Assembly: GCA_903939515.1 (NCBI GenBank)
Contig: CAJAHH010000056.1
Location: 1 to 38,940, forward strand
Length of the DNA: 38,940 bases
DNA from: an uncultured Verrucomicrobiota bacterium
GTDB taxonomy: Bacteria > Verrucomicrobiota > Verrucomicrobiia > Limisphaerales > UBA9464
Direction of reading: 5' to 3'
Made by a program: the position numbers and the translations under genes. This document shows positions 13,499 through 20,634 of the stretch, piece after piece. The notes under the pieces were generated by a model, which saw only the letters and a program-made list of their open reading frames with translations, did no database searches and was not told the DNA's origin. Each line of letters starts with the position of its first letter. The stretch's first letter is position 1.

Positions 13499-16309
13499 TC
13501 ACCGGTCCGGGAATTCGAACTCCACCTTGCCTCGCTGGCCGAGCACCAGGTGCGCCGTGAAGTTCTTGCCAGCCTTCGAAACGAAGCCGCTCAGAGCCTC
13601 GGTGCGGCCGTCTTGCAAGAGCTTCTCGACCTGCGGTCGTTCAACGGTCTGATCCAAGATCTTGCGCCCCACTTTGAAGGTGCACTTTCGCGTGTCGGCT
13701 TGAGTGCGTTCGCAGACCCACGATGTCGGTCCCTCAAACACCTTGCCTTTGCACTTGGGGCAGGCACCCAAAGACGTCTGCCCAGTAAAGTCGACCTTGG
13801 CTTCGGGTTCTGCAGTCTTCTTGCCCTTGGCCGGGAATTTCTTTTCGCGCGGCGCAAATTCAAAGCTGACCTTGCCATCCTTCATGGTCAGGAACGCCTC
13901 GAACTTCCGTCCGGTTTTCTTGGAAACGAAGTCTTTCAGCAGGTCGGTTTTGCCTTGGGTGAGCAGCTTGGCTACCTGAGTCCGGTCGATGGATTGCTGG
14001 AGGATGACGCTGCCGGTGCGGAAGTCGCAGGACTTGGCAGCCCCGACGGAACGCTCGCAAACGTAGTTCATTCCGTTCTCGAAGACGTTGCCTTGGCACT
14101 TCGAGCACTGGCCTACGGGTTCCTTACCAGTGAAATCGACCTCGGCGGAGGTGCCGTCTTCCTTCTTGTCGTCACCAAAGTCGAAGACGAGTTTCTTGTC
14201 GGCATCGAGCTTGAGGACGGCTGCAAACGGGAAACCCTGGCGGGAACGGAATCCTTGGAGCGGGCCGAAGGTTCCGGAAGTAACAAGTTGCTCCATCTCG
14301 CTGCCTTCCATCAGGCGGCTGGCGAGAAACTTCGGCAGGCTGAAGTCGCAACCCGAACATTGGAAGCGCCGGTAGTTCTCTTTCACCTTACCGCCGCACT
14401 TAGGGCAGGGGGTGAGCAGATCGCCGAAGTCACCGGGCACCTCGTCACCCTGGAAGGCCTTGGTGCGCTCAACGATGCGGCGGGTCATCTCGGCGATGTC
14501 CTGCATGAACTGGGGCCGAGTGTAGCGGCCCGCCTCCATCTCCTTGAGCTTGTGCTCCCACTCGCCCGTCAGCTCGGGCTTGCTCAGTTCTTCGATGCCC
14601 AAACCGCGCAGGAGCGCGATGAGCATGAAGGCCTTGCCCGTGGGCTGAAGCTCGTTGCCGTTGCGGTGGAGGTATTCTTCATCGACCAAGCCTTCGATGA
14701 CCGAGGCGCGTGTGGCCGGGGTGCCCAGACCTCGGTCGGCCATGGCCGAGCGCAGTTCATCGTCTTCGACCAGCTTGCCCGCACCTTCCATCGCACCGAG
14801 CAACGTGGCTTCGTTGTACCGGGGGGGCGGTTTGGTTTGGTTGAGCTTGAGGTCTATCTCTTCAGTTTGAACCCGCTCGCCGGGCTTCACCGGGACCAGA
14901 TTGGCGGTGGCCTCTTCGCCCTCGTTCTGGGTTTGGGCCTCGCGGCCGTAGATCTCGAGCCAGCCGGCCTTTACCAACACCTTGCCGTCGGTCTTGAAGG
15001 GTTCGCCCTCGACCCGGGTGATGCGGGTGGTGATGAGGTATTCTGCCGCCGGGTAAAACACGGCGAGGAACCGCTTGGCCACCATGTCATAAATCCGCAA
15101 CTCCACGTCGCTCAGATTCTTAGGCTCCACCGAGGTGGGGATGATAGCGAAGTGATCGCTGACCTTGGCGTTGTTGAAGATGCGCTTATTGGGTCGAACC
15201 CAGCCTTGTTCCAGAATGGTGGCGGCAAATTTTCCGTATCCGCCGCCGTTCATCGTCTCGAGCACGCCCCGGGCGGTCCCAAGGTAATCTTCGGGCAGCG
15301 CGCGTGAATCGGTACGGGGGTAGGTGAGGACCTTGTGACGCTCATACAGCGCCTGGGCAATTTGCAGGGTCCGTGTCGCCGAGAATCCGTAGCGACGGTT
15401 GGCCTCACGTTGGAGTGTGGTTAGGTCGAACAACGTGGGGGAGAGCTGGTTGCTGGGCTTGCTCTCTTCGGTAACAATGCCCGGTTTGCCGAGGCAGCGT
15501 TCCCGAATGGTGGACGCCTTGGCGGCATCCCAAATGCGGTCGGCGCGGAGGGCTTCGTCGGCGTCTTTGCCGGCCGGCTTGCTGAAGCGCTCGTCGAACC
15601 AGCGACCGACATACTGACCGGCCTCGCAGCCGAACGTGGCGTGCAATTCCCAATAATTGCGCGAGACGAACTTCCGGATCTTTTCCTCCCGTTCCACGAG
15701 GATGGCCAGCGTGGGGGTTTGAACCCGACCAACGGTGGTCTTGTTGAAACCGCCCCCCTTGGAGTTGAAGGCCGTCATGACCCGGGTGCCATTGATGCCG
15801 ACCAACCAATCGGATTCCGACCGACAGGTGGCCGCCGCAGCCAGGGGTTGCATCTCTTGATCGGAGCGCAGCCGATTGAACCCGTCGCGGATGGCGGTGG
15901 GCGTCATGGACTGCAACCACAAACGCCGGACCGGTTGGCGGGCTTGGGTGTATTGAGCGATGTAGCGGAAGATCAGTTCTCCCTCGCGGCCGGCGTCGCA
16001 CGCATTGACCAGGGCATCGACATCCTTGCGCTTAATGAGCTTCTGGAGGGTCTTGAGCTTGGCCTCAGATTTCTCGCGAGGCTGCAAGTCGAAGTGCGGT
16101 GGAATGACCGGTAACGCGTTGAAACTCCACTTGCCCTTCTTGGCTTCGTAGGCCTCAGGGGCACGGATTTCCAGGAGGTGACCGACGGCCGAGGCGACGA
16201 TCGTGTCTTCCCGTTCGAAGTAGTCATCGACGCGTTTGAACCCACCTAGGGCTTTGGCGATGTCCGCGGCTACGGATGGTTTTTCGGCGATGACGAGGGT
16301 TTTTCCCAT
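13499..16309 (-). CDS. topB: DNA topoisomerase III (type IA) with C-terminal zinc repeats
   Basis: A 936-residue type IA topoisomerase. The TOPRIM domain starts at the N-terminus (MGKTLVIAEKPSVA) and includes NACDAGREGELIFRY at 102-116. GRVQTPTLAIL is at 194-204, and the active-site tyrosine is Tyr330 in LTYPRTDSR. After the core come a four-cysteine zinc ribbon (CPKCGGK...CSGC) and two more units of about 100 residues, each made of a Cys-rich ribbon followed by a conserved domain containing L...GKT(D/E).L..FVSK.G. These match topoisomerase C-terminal repeats. The enzyme decatenates and relaxes DNA through single-strand passage. The ATG at 16307-16309 fits the TOPRIM start; the longer open frame upstream is not homologous. 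It is divergent from the VOC-folP run, with 177 bases between them. Confidence 0.95.
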   Translation of the reverse strand: MGKTLVIAEKPSVAADIAKALGGFKRVDDYFEREDTIVASAVGHLLEIRAPEAYEAKKGKWSFNALPVIPPHFDLQPREKSEAKLKTLQKLIKRKDVDALVNACDAGREGELIFRYIAQYTQARQPVRRLWLQSMTPTAIRDGFNRLRSDQEMQPLAAAATCRSESDWLVGINGTRVMTAFNSKGGGFNKTTVGRVQTPTLAILVEREEKIRKFVSRNYWELHATFGCEAGQYVGRWFDERFSKPAGKDADEALRADRIWDAAKASTIRERCLGKPGIVTEESKPSNQLSPTLFDLTTLQREANRRYGFSATRTLQIAQALYERHKVLTYPRTDSRALPEDYLGTARGVLETMNGGGYGKFAATILEQGWVRPNKRIFNNAKVSDHFAIIPTSVEPKNLSDVELRIYDMVAKRFLAVFYPAAEYLITTRITRVEGEPFKTDGKVLVKAGWLEIYGREAQTQNEGEEATANLVPVKPGERVQTEEIDLKLNQTKPPPRYNEATLLGAMEGAGKLVEDDELRSAMADRGLGTPATRASVIEGLVDEEYLHRNGNELQPTGKAFMLIALLRGLGIEELSKPELTGEWEHKLKEMEAGRYTRPQFMQDIAEMTRRIVERTKAFQGDEVPGDFGDLLTPCPKCGGKVKENYRRFQCSGCDFSLPKFLASRLMEGSEMEQLVTSGTFGPLQGFRSRQGFPFAAVLKLDADKKLVFDFGDDKKEDGTSAEVDFTGKEPVGQCSKCQGNVFENGMNYVCERSVGAAKSCDFRTGSVILQQSIDRTQVAKLLTQGKTDLLKDFVSKKTGRKFEAFLTMKDGKVSFEFAPREKKFPAKGKKTAEPEAKVDFTGQTSLGACPKCKGKVFEGPTSWVCERTQADTRKCTFKVGRKILDQTVERPQVEKLLQDGRTEALSGFVSKAGKNFTAHLVLGQRGKVEFEFPDR

Positions 16310-16486
16310 GAAAGGATTCGGGGGGACCTCTACCTGTCGTGTCCGGTCCCGGGCAAGGAGTTCTTTTGGTAGACGCAGTTTACTTTTATGTATTCGGAAG
16401 CATTCGTCCGGTTTTTCGGGGGAGATTTTCAACAAAAAACACCCGCGTTGCTGGCCATCAAATCCAAGTAAGACTAAGGTCGCCCG

Positions 16487-16900
16487 ATGCGCGTCTCGAA
16501 ACTGCTTCATACCCGCTATCGGCTCAACGACCTGGAACGTTCGGTGCTTTTCTACAAAGAAGTTCTGGGTCTGGAAGAGGTGCGCCGTCACAAGTCTCCG
16601 CGGGGTTCGGAGTTGGTTTTTTTGAAGGCTCCGGAGAGCGAGGAGACCATTGAGTTGTGTCATTTTCCCTCGAGCGGGCCGGTGGAGGTTCAGGCCGATC
16701 TAACCCATTTGGCGTTTGAGGTCTCGAGCTTGGATGCCTTTGGTCAACACTTGGCGAAGCTAGGGCTTCGGTACAGTGACGGTCCGACCTATAAGCCCGA
16801 CGGTTCTGGCGGGTTTGCCTTCGTCGATGCTCCGGAGGGCTATGAGATTGAGCTCATCCAGCGTTCGCCGGTGGCTGCCTCAGGTGCAGCCTCTTACTAA
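16487..16900 (+). CDS. VOC family protein (glyoxalase I-like)
   Basis: A 137-residue two-module VOC protein. It begins KLLHTRYRLNDLERSVLFYK, with the glyoxalase-type first His, and continues with a Glu in ETIELCHF, a second His in DLTHLAFEV and a final Glu in GYEIELIQ. These are the four positions that bind Ni or Fe/Zn in glyoxalase I. This makes lactoylglutathione lyase or a closely related lyase likely, but the VOC family is broad. An AAGG lies 14 to 11 bases before the ATG. It is first in a run with folP (36-bp gap), cdaA and cdaR. Confidence 0.83.
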   Translation: MRVSKLLHTRYRLNDLERSVLFYKEVLGLEEVRRHKSPRGSELVFLKAPESEETIELCHFPSSGPVEVQADLTHLAFEVSSLDAFGQHLAKLGLRYSDGPTYKPDGSGGFAFVDAPEGYEIELIQRSPVAASGAASY

Positions 16901-16936
16901 TTCTGGCACCTGGGTCTTGCTGAACTGCCTCCGCAG

Positions 16937-17782
16937 ATGGAATTCAAGGCGCGCCAATACCGTTGGAGTTTCCCACGTCCCGCCATGGTCATGGGGATCC
17001 TCAATGTGACGCCCGATTCTTTTAGCGATGGCGGATGTTTTTTAGATCCCGACCGGGCCGTGGCGCGGGGAGAGGAGTTGGTCGCCGAAGGGGCCGAGTT
17101 TATCGACATCGGGGGGGAGTCCACCCGGCCGGGGGCGGCTCCGGTCGACGAGTCCGAAGAGTTGCGACGAGTCATTCCAGTGGTGCGGGCGCTGGCGGCC
17201 AAGACCCACGCGGTGATTTCCGTCGACACTCGCAAGGCCGGGGTGGCCCGTGCGGCTTTGGATGCCGGAGCCAGTGTCATTAATGACATCGAGGCTCATC
17301 GGACGGATCCAGAACTTTGGAAAACAGTGGCGGCCACCGGAGCCGGCTACGTGCTCATGCACATGCAGGGAACCCCTCAGACCATGCAGGAGGATCCGCA
17401 CTATAAGAATGTCGTCGATGAGGTCGGCACCTTTTTTGAAGAGCGATTGCTTCGATTGGAGGAACACGGGGTGCGACGGGAGCAAGTCTTGTTGGATCCG
17501 GGCATCGGCTTCGGTAAGACATTACCTCACAATTTGTCCCTTCTGCGAAGTTTGGGGGTGATTTCAGCCCTCGAACGACCGATGCTTCTCGGCGTCTCCC
17601 GAAAGTCCTTCATCGGCCGATTGTTTGATGTAGAACCTAATCAGAGGTTCGGTGCTTCGGTTGCTTGCGCCTTGTGGGCTGCCGAAGCAGGAGTGACTGT
17701 GTTCCGGGTTCACGATGTGGCCCAGACCGTTCAGGCTTTGCGCATGAGAGAAATCCTGAATAACCAGACCAAGACGAGTTGA
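16937..17782 (+). CDS. folP: Dihydropteroate synthase
   Basis: A 281-residue TIM-barrel enzyme joining p-aminobenzoate to dihydropterin pyrophosphate in folate synthesis. The pterin and pyrophosphate sites are clear: GILNVTPDSFSDGG (about 20-33), DIGGESTRPGA (about 57-67), ISVDTRKAGVARAAL, ASVINDI, LDPGIGFGKT, GVSRKSFIGR and RVHDVAQT near the C-terminus. Length is typical. Its stop overlaps the TTG start of cdaA by four bases, indicating translational coupling. Folate and c-di-AMP genes are also neighbours in some Firmicutes-type clusters, but this exact order is not one I can cite. Confidence 0.97.
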   Translation: MEFKARQYRWSFPRPAMVMGILNVTPDSFSDGGCFLDPDRAVARGEELVAEGAEFIDIGGESTRPGAAPVDESEELRRVIPVVRALAAKTHAVISVDTRKAGVARAALDAGASVINDIEAHRTDPELWKTVAATGAGYVLMHMQGTPQTMQEDPHYKNVVDEVGTFFEERLLRLEEHGVRREQVLLDPGIGFGKTLPHNLSLLRSLGVISALERPMLLGVSRKSFIGRLFDVEPNQRFGASVACALWAAEAGVTVFRVHDVAQTVQALRMREILNNQTKTS

Positions 17783-18606
17783 ATTTTCTGCTGCCATTAT
17801 TGCAGGCCATCTGGCGCCCGACCCTAGAGATTGGAATCCTTGGGGTGGGTATTTATTATGGCTACCGCTTCCTCAAGGGGACCCGTGGCCAGGCCGTGGT
17901 GACCGGTTTCGTGGTCGTGCTCTTGGTGCTGACTTTGTCGGTGCGCCTGCTGCGCTTAGATGTCCTCAACGCCATCCTGAACCAGATATTGCCCTTCCTG
18001 GCGCTGGCCATTGTGGTGCTCTTCCAACCAGAAATTCGCCGGTTGCTAGCAGAGGTGGGAAATTTGCCGCTCTTCACCAACTTGCAGGAGCAGCGTGAAA
18101 ACTTGGAAGTCATCGTCGAGTCGGTCGATCGAATGGCTCCGGCCCGCATGGGGGCGCTCATCGCCATCGAACAGTCGATTTCCGTGACCGAGACTGTCGA
18201 ATCGGGAATTCCTGTAAACTGCGAGGCGACGCCCGAAATGATCGAGACGATCTTCTTCCCGAACAACGCCATCCACGACGGCGGCGTGATCATTAAGGGG
18301 GATCGAATCTTGCGGGCGGGCGCGATTTTCCCGCTGACCCAACGGGGCGATCTTCCCAAGTCACTGGGCACCCGCCACCGGGCAGCCGTGGGTCTGAGTG
18401 AGGAAACCGATGCCGTAGTAGTGGTCGTGTCCGAAGAGTCCGGTGGTATTTCGTATGCTCATCGGGGCGCACTGACCCGGAATGTCTCGGTCGAGCAACT
18501 CCGGGCCTTCTTGACGGAGGTGCTAGTGAAGCGGTCTTCGGGTCGCCCGGGCAATTCGTGGCTGCGACGTTGGTTCACCGGAGCCGTGAGCAGCGGAGGA
18601 CACTGA
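17779..18606 (+). CDS. cdaA: Diadenylate cyclase CdaA (membrane c-di-AMP synthase)
   Basis: A 275-residue enzyme with three N-terminal membrane segments (about 14-32, 38-58 and 64-83) followed by a DisA_N/DAC domain, the standard CdaA layout. It makes c-di-AMP from two ATP at the membrane. The RHR motif is intact (GTRHRAA, 197-203). The DGA motif reads DGG (HDGGVII, Asp167-Gly169), so the catalytic Asp is kept but the alanine is replaced. The start is TTG at 17779-17781 inside the last codons of folP; no ATG precedes the first membrane segment. The YbbR-domain gene begins one base after its stop, as in the cdaA-cdaR pair of Bacillus. Confidence 0.94.
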   Translation: MNFLLPLLQAIWRPTLEIGILGVGIYYGYRFLKGTRGQAVVTGFVVVLLVLTLSVRLLRLDVLNAILNQILPFLALAIVVLFQPEIRRLLAEVGNLPLFTNLQEQRENLEVIVESVDRMAPARMGALIAIEQSISVTETVESGIPVNCEATPEMIETIFFPNNAIHDGGVIIKGDRILRAGAIFPLTQRGDLPKSLGTRHRAAVGLSEETDAVVVVVSEESGGISYAHRGALTRNVSVEQLRAFLTEVLVKRSSGRPGNSWLRRWFTGAVSSGGH

Positions 18607-18607
18607 C

Positions 18608-19009
18608 ATGGCTTGGCGCGAACTGCTTATTCAAAATCGGGCCCAGAAGCTGGGCTCTTTGGCCTTGGCCACCCTTATCTGGCTCACGGTCCGATCCAAT
18701 TTGGGCATGGATCGGTTGGCCTCCAACGAGTCGTTTCGCGTTCGGGTGCTGGAGAACATCCCCGTGGGCGTATTGGCGACGGGGCAGGGAGAGTCTCAGG
18801 TCCAGATCTTGCCCTCGGTGGTCGATGTTGAGGTCGAGGGCGACCCCGATGTGGTTCAACGACTCACCCCGAGTGATGTCCAAGCCTACGTGAACCTCTT
18901 GAGCCCGGAAGCTCCTCGGCAAGGCATGTTCCGAGTCAACGCCCGAGCTCCGGGTGTGCGGGTGGTTGTGGTGCTGCCCGAATCGGTGCGGGTGGAACGC
19001 CCGCGGTAG
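18608..19009 (+). CDS. cdaR: YbbR-domain protein, CdaR-like regulator of CdaA
   Basis: A 133-residue protein with one N-terminal membrane segment (about 15-28, KLGSLALATLIWLTV) and a single extracytoplasmic YbbR domain of beta-strands, ending in the VxVxLPESVRVE pattern. Bacillus CdaR has several YbbR domains; a single one is short but seen in other phyla. CdaR binds CdaA in the membrane and tunes c-di-AMP production. A good GGAGG (18595-18599) precedes the ATG. It is the last gene of the run before a tandem repeat. Confidence 0.85.
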   Translation: MAWRELLIQNRAQKLGSLALATLIWLTVRSNLGMDRLASNESFRVRVLENIPVGVLATGQGESQVQILPSVVDVEVEGDPDVVQRLTPSDVQAYVNLLSPEAPRQGMFRVNARAPGVRVVVVLPESVRVERPR

Positions 19010-19113
19010 CTCCGACCGGACGAGGTCTTTATTAGCCTCGACCGGACACAGTCCTTATTGGCTCCGACCGGACGATGTCTTTATTAGCTCCGACCGGACG
19101 ATGTCCTTATCGA
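19010..19113. repeat. Tandem repeat, four units of 26 bp
   Basis: Units begin at 19010, 19036, 19062 and 19088. The consensus starts CTCCGACCGGAC and ends TCTTTATTAG or a close variant. Units 1, 3 and 4 are very similar; unit 2 is more diverged. The array begins at the base after the cdaR stop codon and its last unit runs over the TAA (complement of 19107-19109) of the convergent propeller gene. The unit length is not a multiple of three, and there are no spacers, so it is not a CRISPR. Confidence 0.9.
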
Positions 19114-20582
19114 GGGATCTCGTTGAGGGTGTAGTAGGCCAGTGGGTGCAGCAGCGGTTGGCCTGCCTTAGAGCGCACCCCGGTGGGTTTGAGTTCGTGC
19201 AGGTGGCCCAAGTGTAATGCGGTCTTGAGACGCACACTGCGGCCGTCGGCAGCCACGGTCACCGACTCGATCGCCGGTTGGGTGGCATCGACCTCAGGCG
19301 ATCCGTAGTTGGACTGGTAAATGTAGGTGAAGGTGCGGAACTGGTACGACTCCACCTTGCCTGCGGTCTCCGGATCCACGGGTTCGGTGAAGGTCAGTTC
19401 GAACCCATCCGACTTGACGTGCATTTCGTGGATTTCGAAGGGGGTCTTGCCGCTCCAGTTCATCCGTTGGAGGGCAAAGGGCTTGCCGCCGCGAGCACCC
19501 CATCCACGGTCAGTCCCGCCCACGAACAGCGTGCCGTCGGAGGCCATTTCGAGACTGAGCGTGCCGCTGTCAAAGCCCTCACGGAAGGGGAAGCAGGCGC
19601 CTTGATACACACCATTGACCTCTTCCAAGTACACCCGCATGACCGTGCTCCATGTTTGGTCGCCGACGAAGAGCTGGTTCTTGAAGGGACCAAACTTTCC
19701 AGCGGTGCCGTCGTTCTGGATACCCGAGGCGCTCTGGCCCATTTTGTTGTAGGGAAATCCGATGGCCGGAGGCACGAACTCCGGGATCTTGGCCCGCTCG
19801 ACCGGAATGCGGCTGTTGCTGGTCGGATCCTTCGGCCGAGGGCCCATGTTCGAGGCCTTCTCGTACCAGCGGTTGCCCGTGGGGTTGCCCACAAACTGCC
19901 CGGGCTTCAGGTGCTTGAGCCAACACGTGCCATTCCAGGGCCCTTGGTTGTCGGTGTAGAACATTTCGCCCAAATGGTTGGTGGCGATGCCGCCGGGCGA
20001 ACGCAGTCCGCTGGTGGTGGGGATGGTCTTGCCGTCCGGGGTGATGCGCAGAGCCCATCCGCGGTACGGATTCTCGCTCGTGAAGGAACCCGTGAGGCAG
20101 AGGATGACCCAGATGTTGCCGTCGCGGTCGAACTTCGAACCAAAGGCGTATTCGTGGTAGTCGCCGTTAATGCCCCAGCTGTCGGCGACAGTCTCGAAGA
20201 GGTCGGCGCGACCATCGTTATTGGTGTCCTTGAGGCGCGTGAGTTCGCCGCGTTGCGTGGCGTAAATCCATCCATCGCCCCGGGTCGTCAGCCCAAGCAC
20301 CTCATGCAGGCCTGAGGCGAAGCGGGTGAACTTCGCCTTGGCGGGATCTTTGTCGAAGGCGTTGGCGACGAACCAGATTTCGCCCAGTCGTGTCGAGACG
20401 GCGATGCGTTGGTCGGGCAGCACTTGGATGGCACCGGCCTCCAGCACCACGCCCTCTGGCACGGGCAGGGTGGTGATGGGGTAATACTCCGCTTCCTGCT
20501 CGGCCTTGGTGGCGGCGAACACAGGCAGGAGGGTCGCGAGACCGAGGGCGGCGGTGAGCGCGGTGGGGGTCAGGAACTTCAT
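19107..20582 (-). CDS. Secreted beta-propeller, sorbosone/PQQ-glucose dehydrogenase-like
   Basis: A 491-residue exported protein. The ATG at 20580-20582 opens a clear signal peptide ([20 protein letters not shown], cleavage near AFAAT-like VFAAT). The body has repeating blades with [67 protein letters not shown] and [20 protein letters not shown], typical of the soluble glucose/sorbosone dehydrogenase propeller group abundant in PVC bacteria. Such proteins oxidise sugars or related alcohols in the periplasm, but PQQ ligands cannot be verified here. The C-terminal 100 residues are Ig-like. It lies 52 bases after the multi-heme cytochrome gene on the same strand, a natural electron acceptor. 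Confidence 0.82.
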   Translation of the reverse strand: MKFLTPTALTAALGLATLLPVFAATKAEQEAEYYPITTLPVPEGVVLEAGAIQVLPDQRIAVSTRLGEIWFVANAFDKDPAKAKFTRFASGLHEVLGLTTRGDGWIYATQRGELTRLKDTNNDGRADLFETVADSWGINGDYHEYAFGSKFDRDGNIWVILCLTGSFTSENPYRGWALRITPDGKTIPTTSGLRSPGGIATNHLGEMFYTDNQGPWNGTCWLKHLKPGQFVGNPTGNRWYEKASNMGPRPKDPTSNSRIPVERAKIPEFVPPAIGFPYNKMGQSASGIQNDGTAGKFGPFKNQLFVGDQTWSTVMRVYLEEVNGVYQGACFPFREGFDSGTLSLEMASDGTLFVGGTDRGWGARGGKPFALQRMNWSGKTPFEIHEMHVKSDGFELTFTEPVDPETAGKVESYQFRTFTYIYQSNYGSPEVDATQPAIESVTVAADGRSVRLKTALHLGHLHELKPTGVRSKAGQPLLHPLAYYTLNEIPR

Positions 20583-20634
20583 GCGGGAGAGGGGAAAGAG
20601 GCTGGGGTTGGGTTCGAGGGATTCCACACGAGGA

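Noticed and set aside
13550-15307. Long + strand frame (585 codons) opposite topoisomerase III
   Set aside because: Shadow of the topB codon pattern. Its Leu/Gly/Ala-rich sequence matches no family, and the opposite strand has a complete type IA core.
16310-16486. Riboswitch or RNA gene between topB and the VOC gene
   Set aside because: The AT-rich stretch is compatible with divergent promoters, but no conserved RNA fold or convincing -35/-10 pair was found.
19010-19113. CRISPR array
   Set aside because: The units are directly adjacent with no variable spacers, and no cas genes are present.
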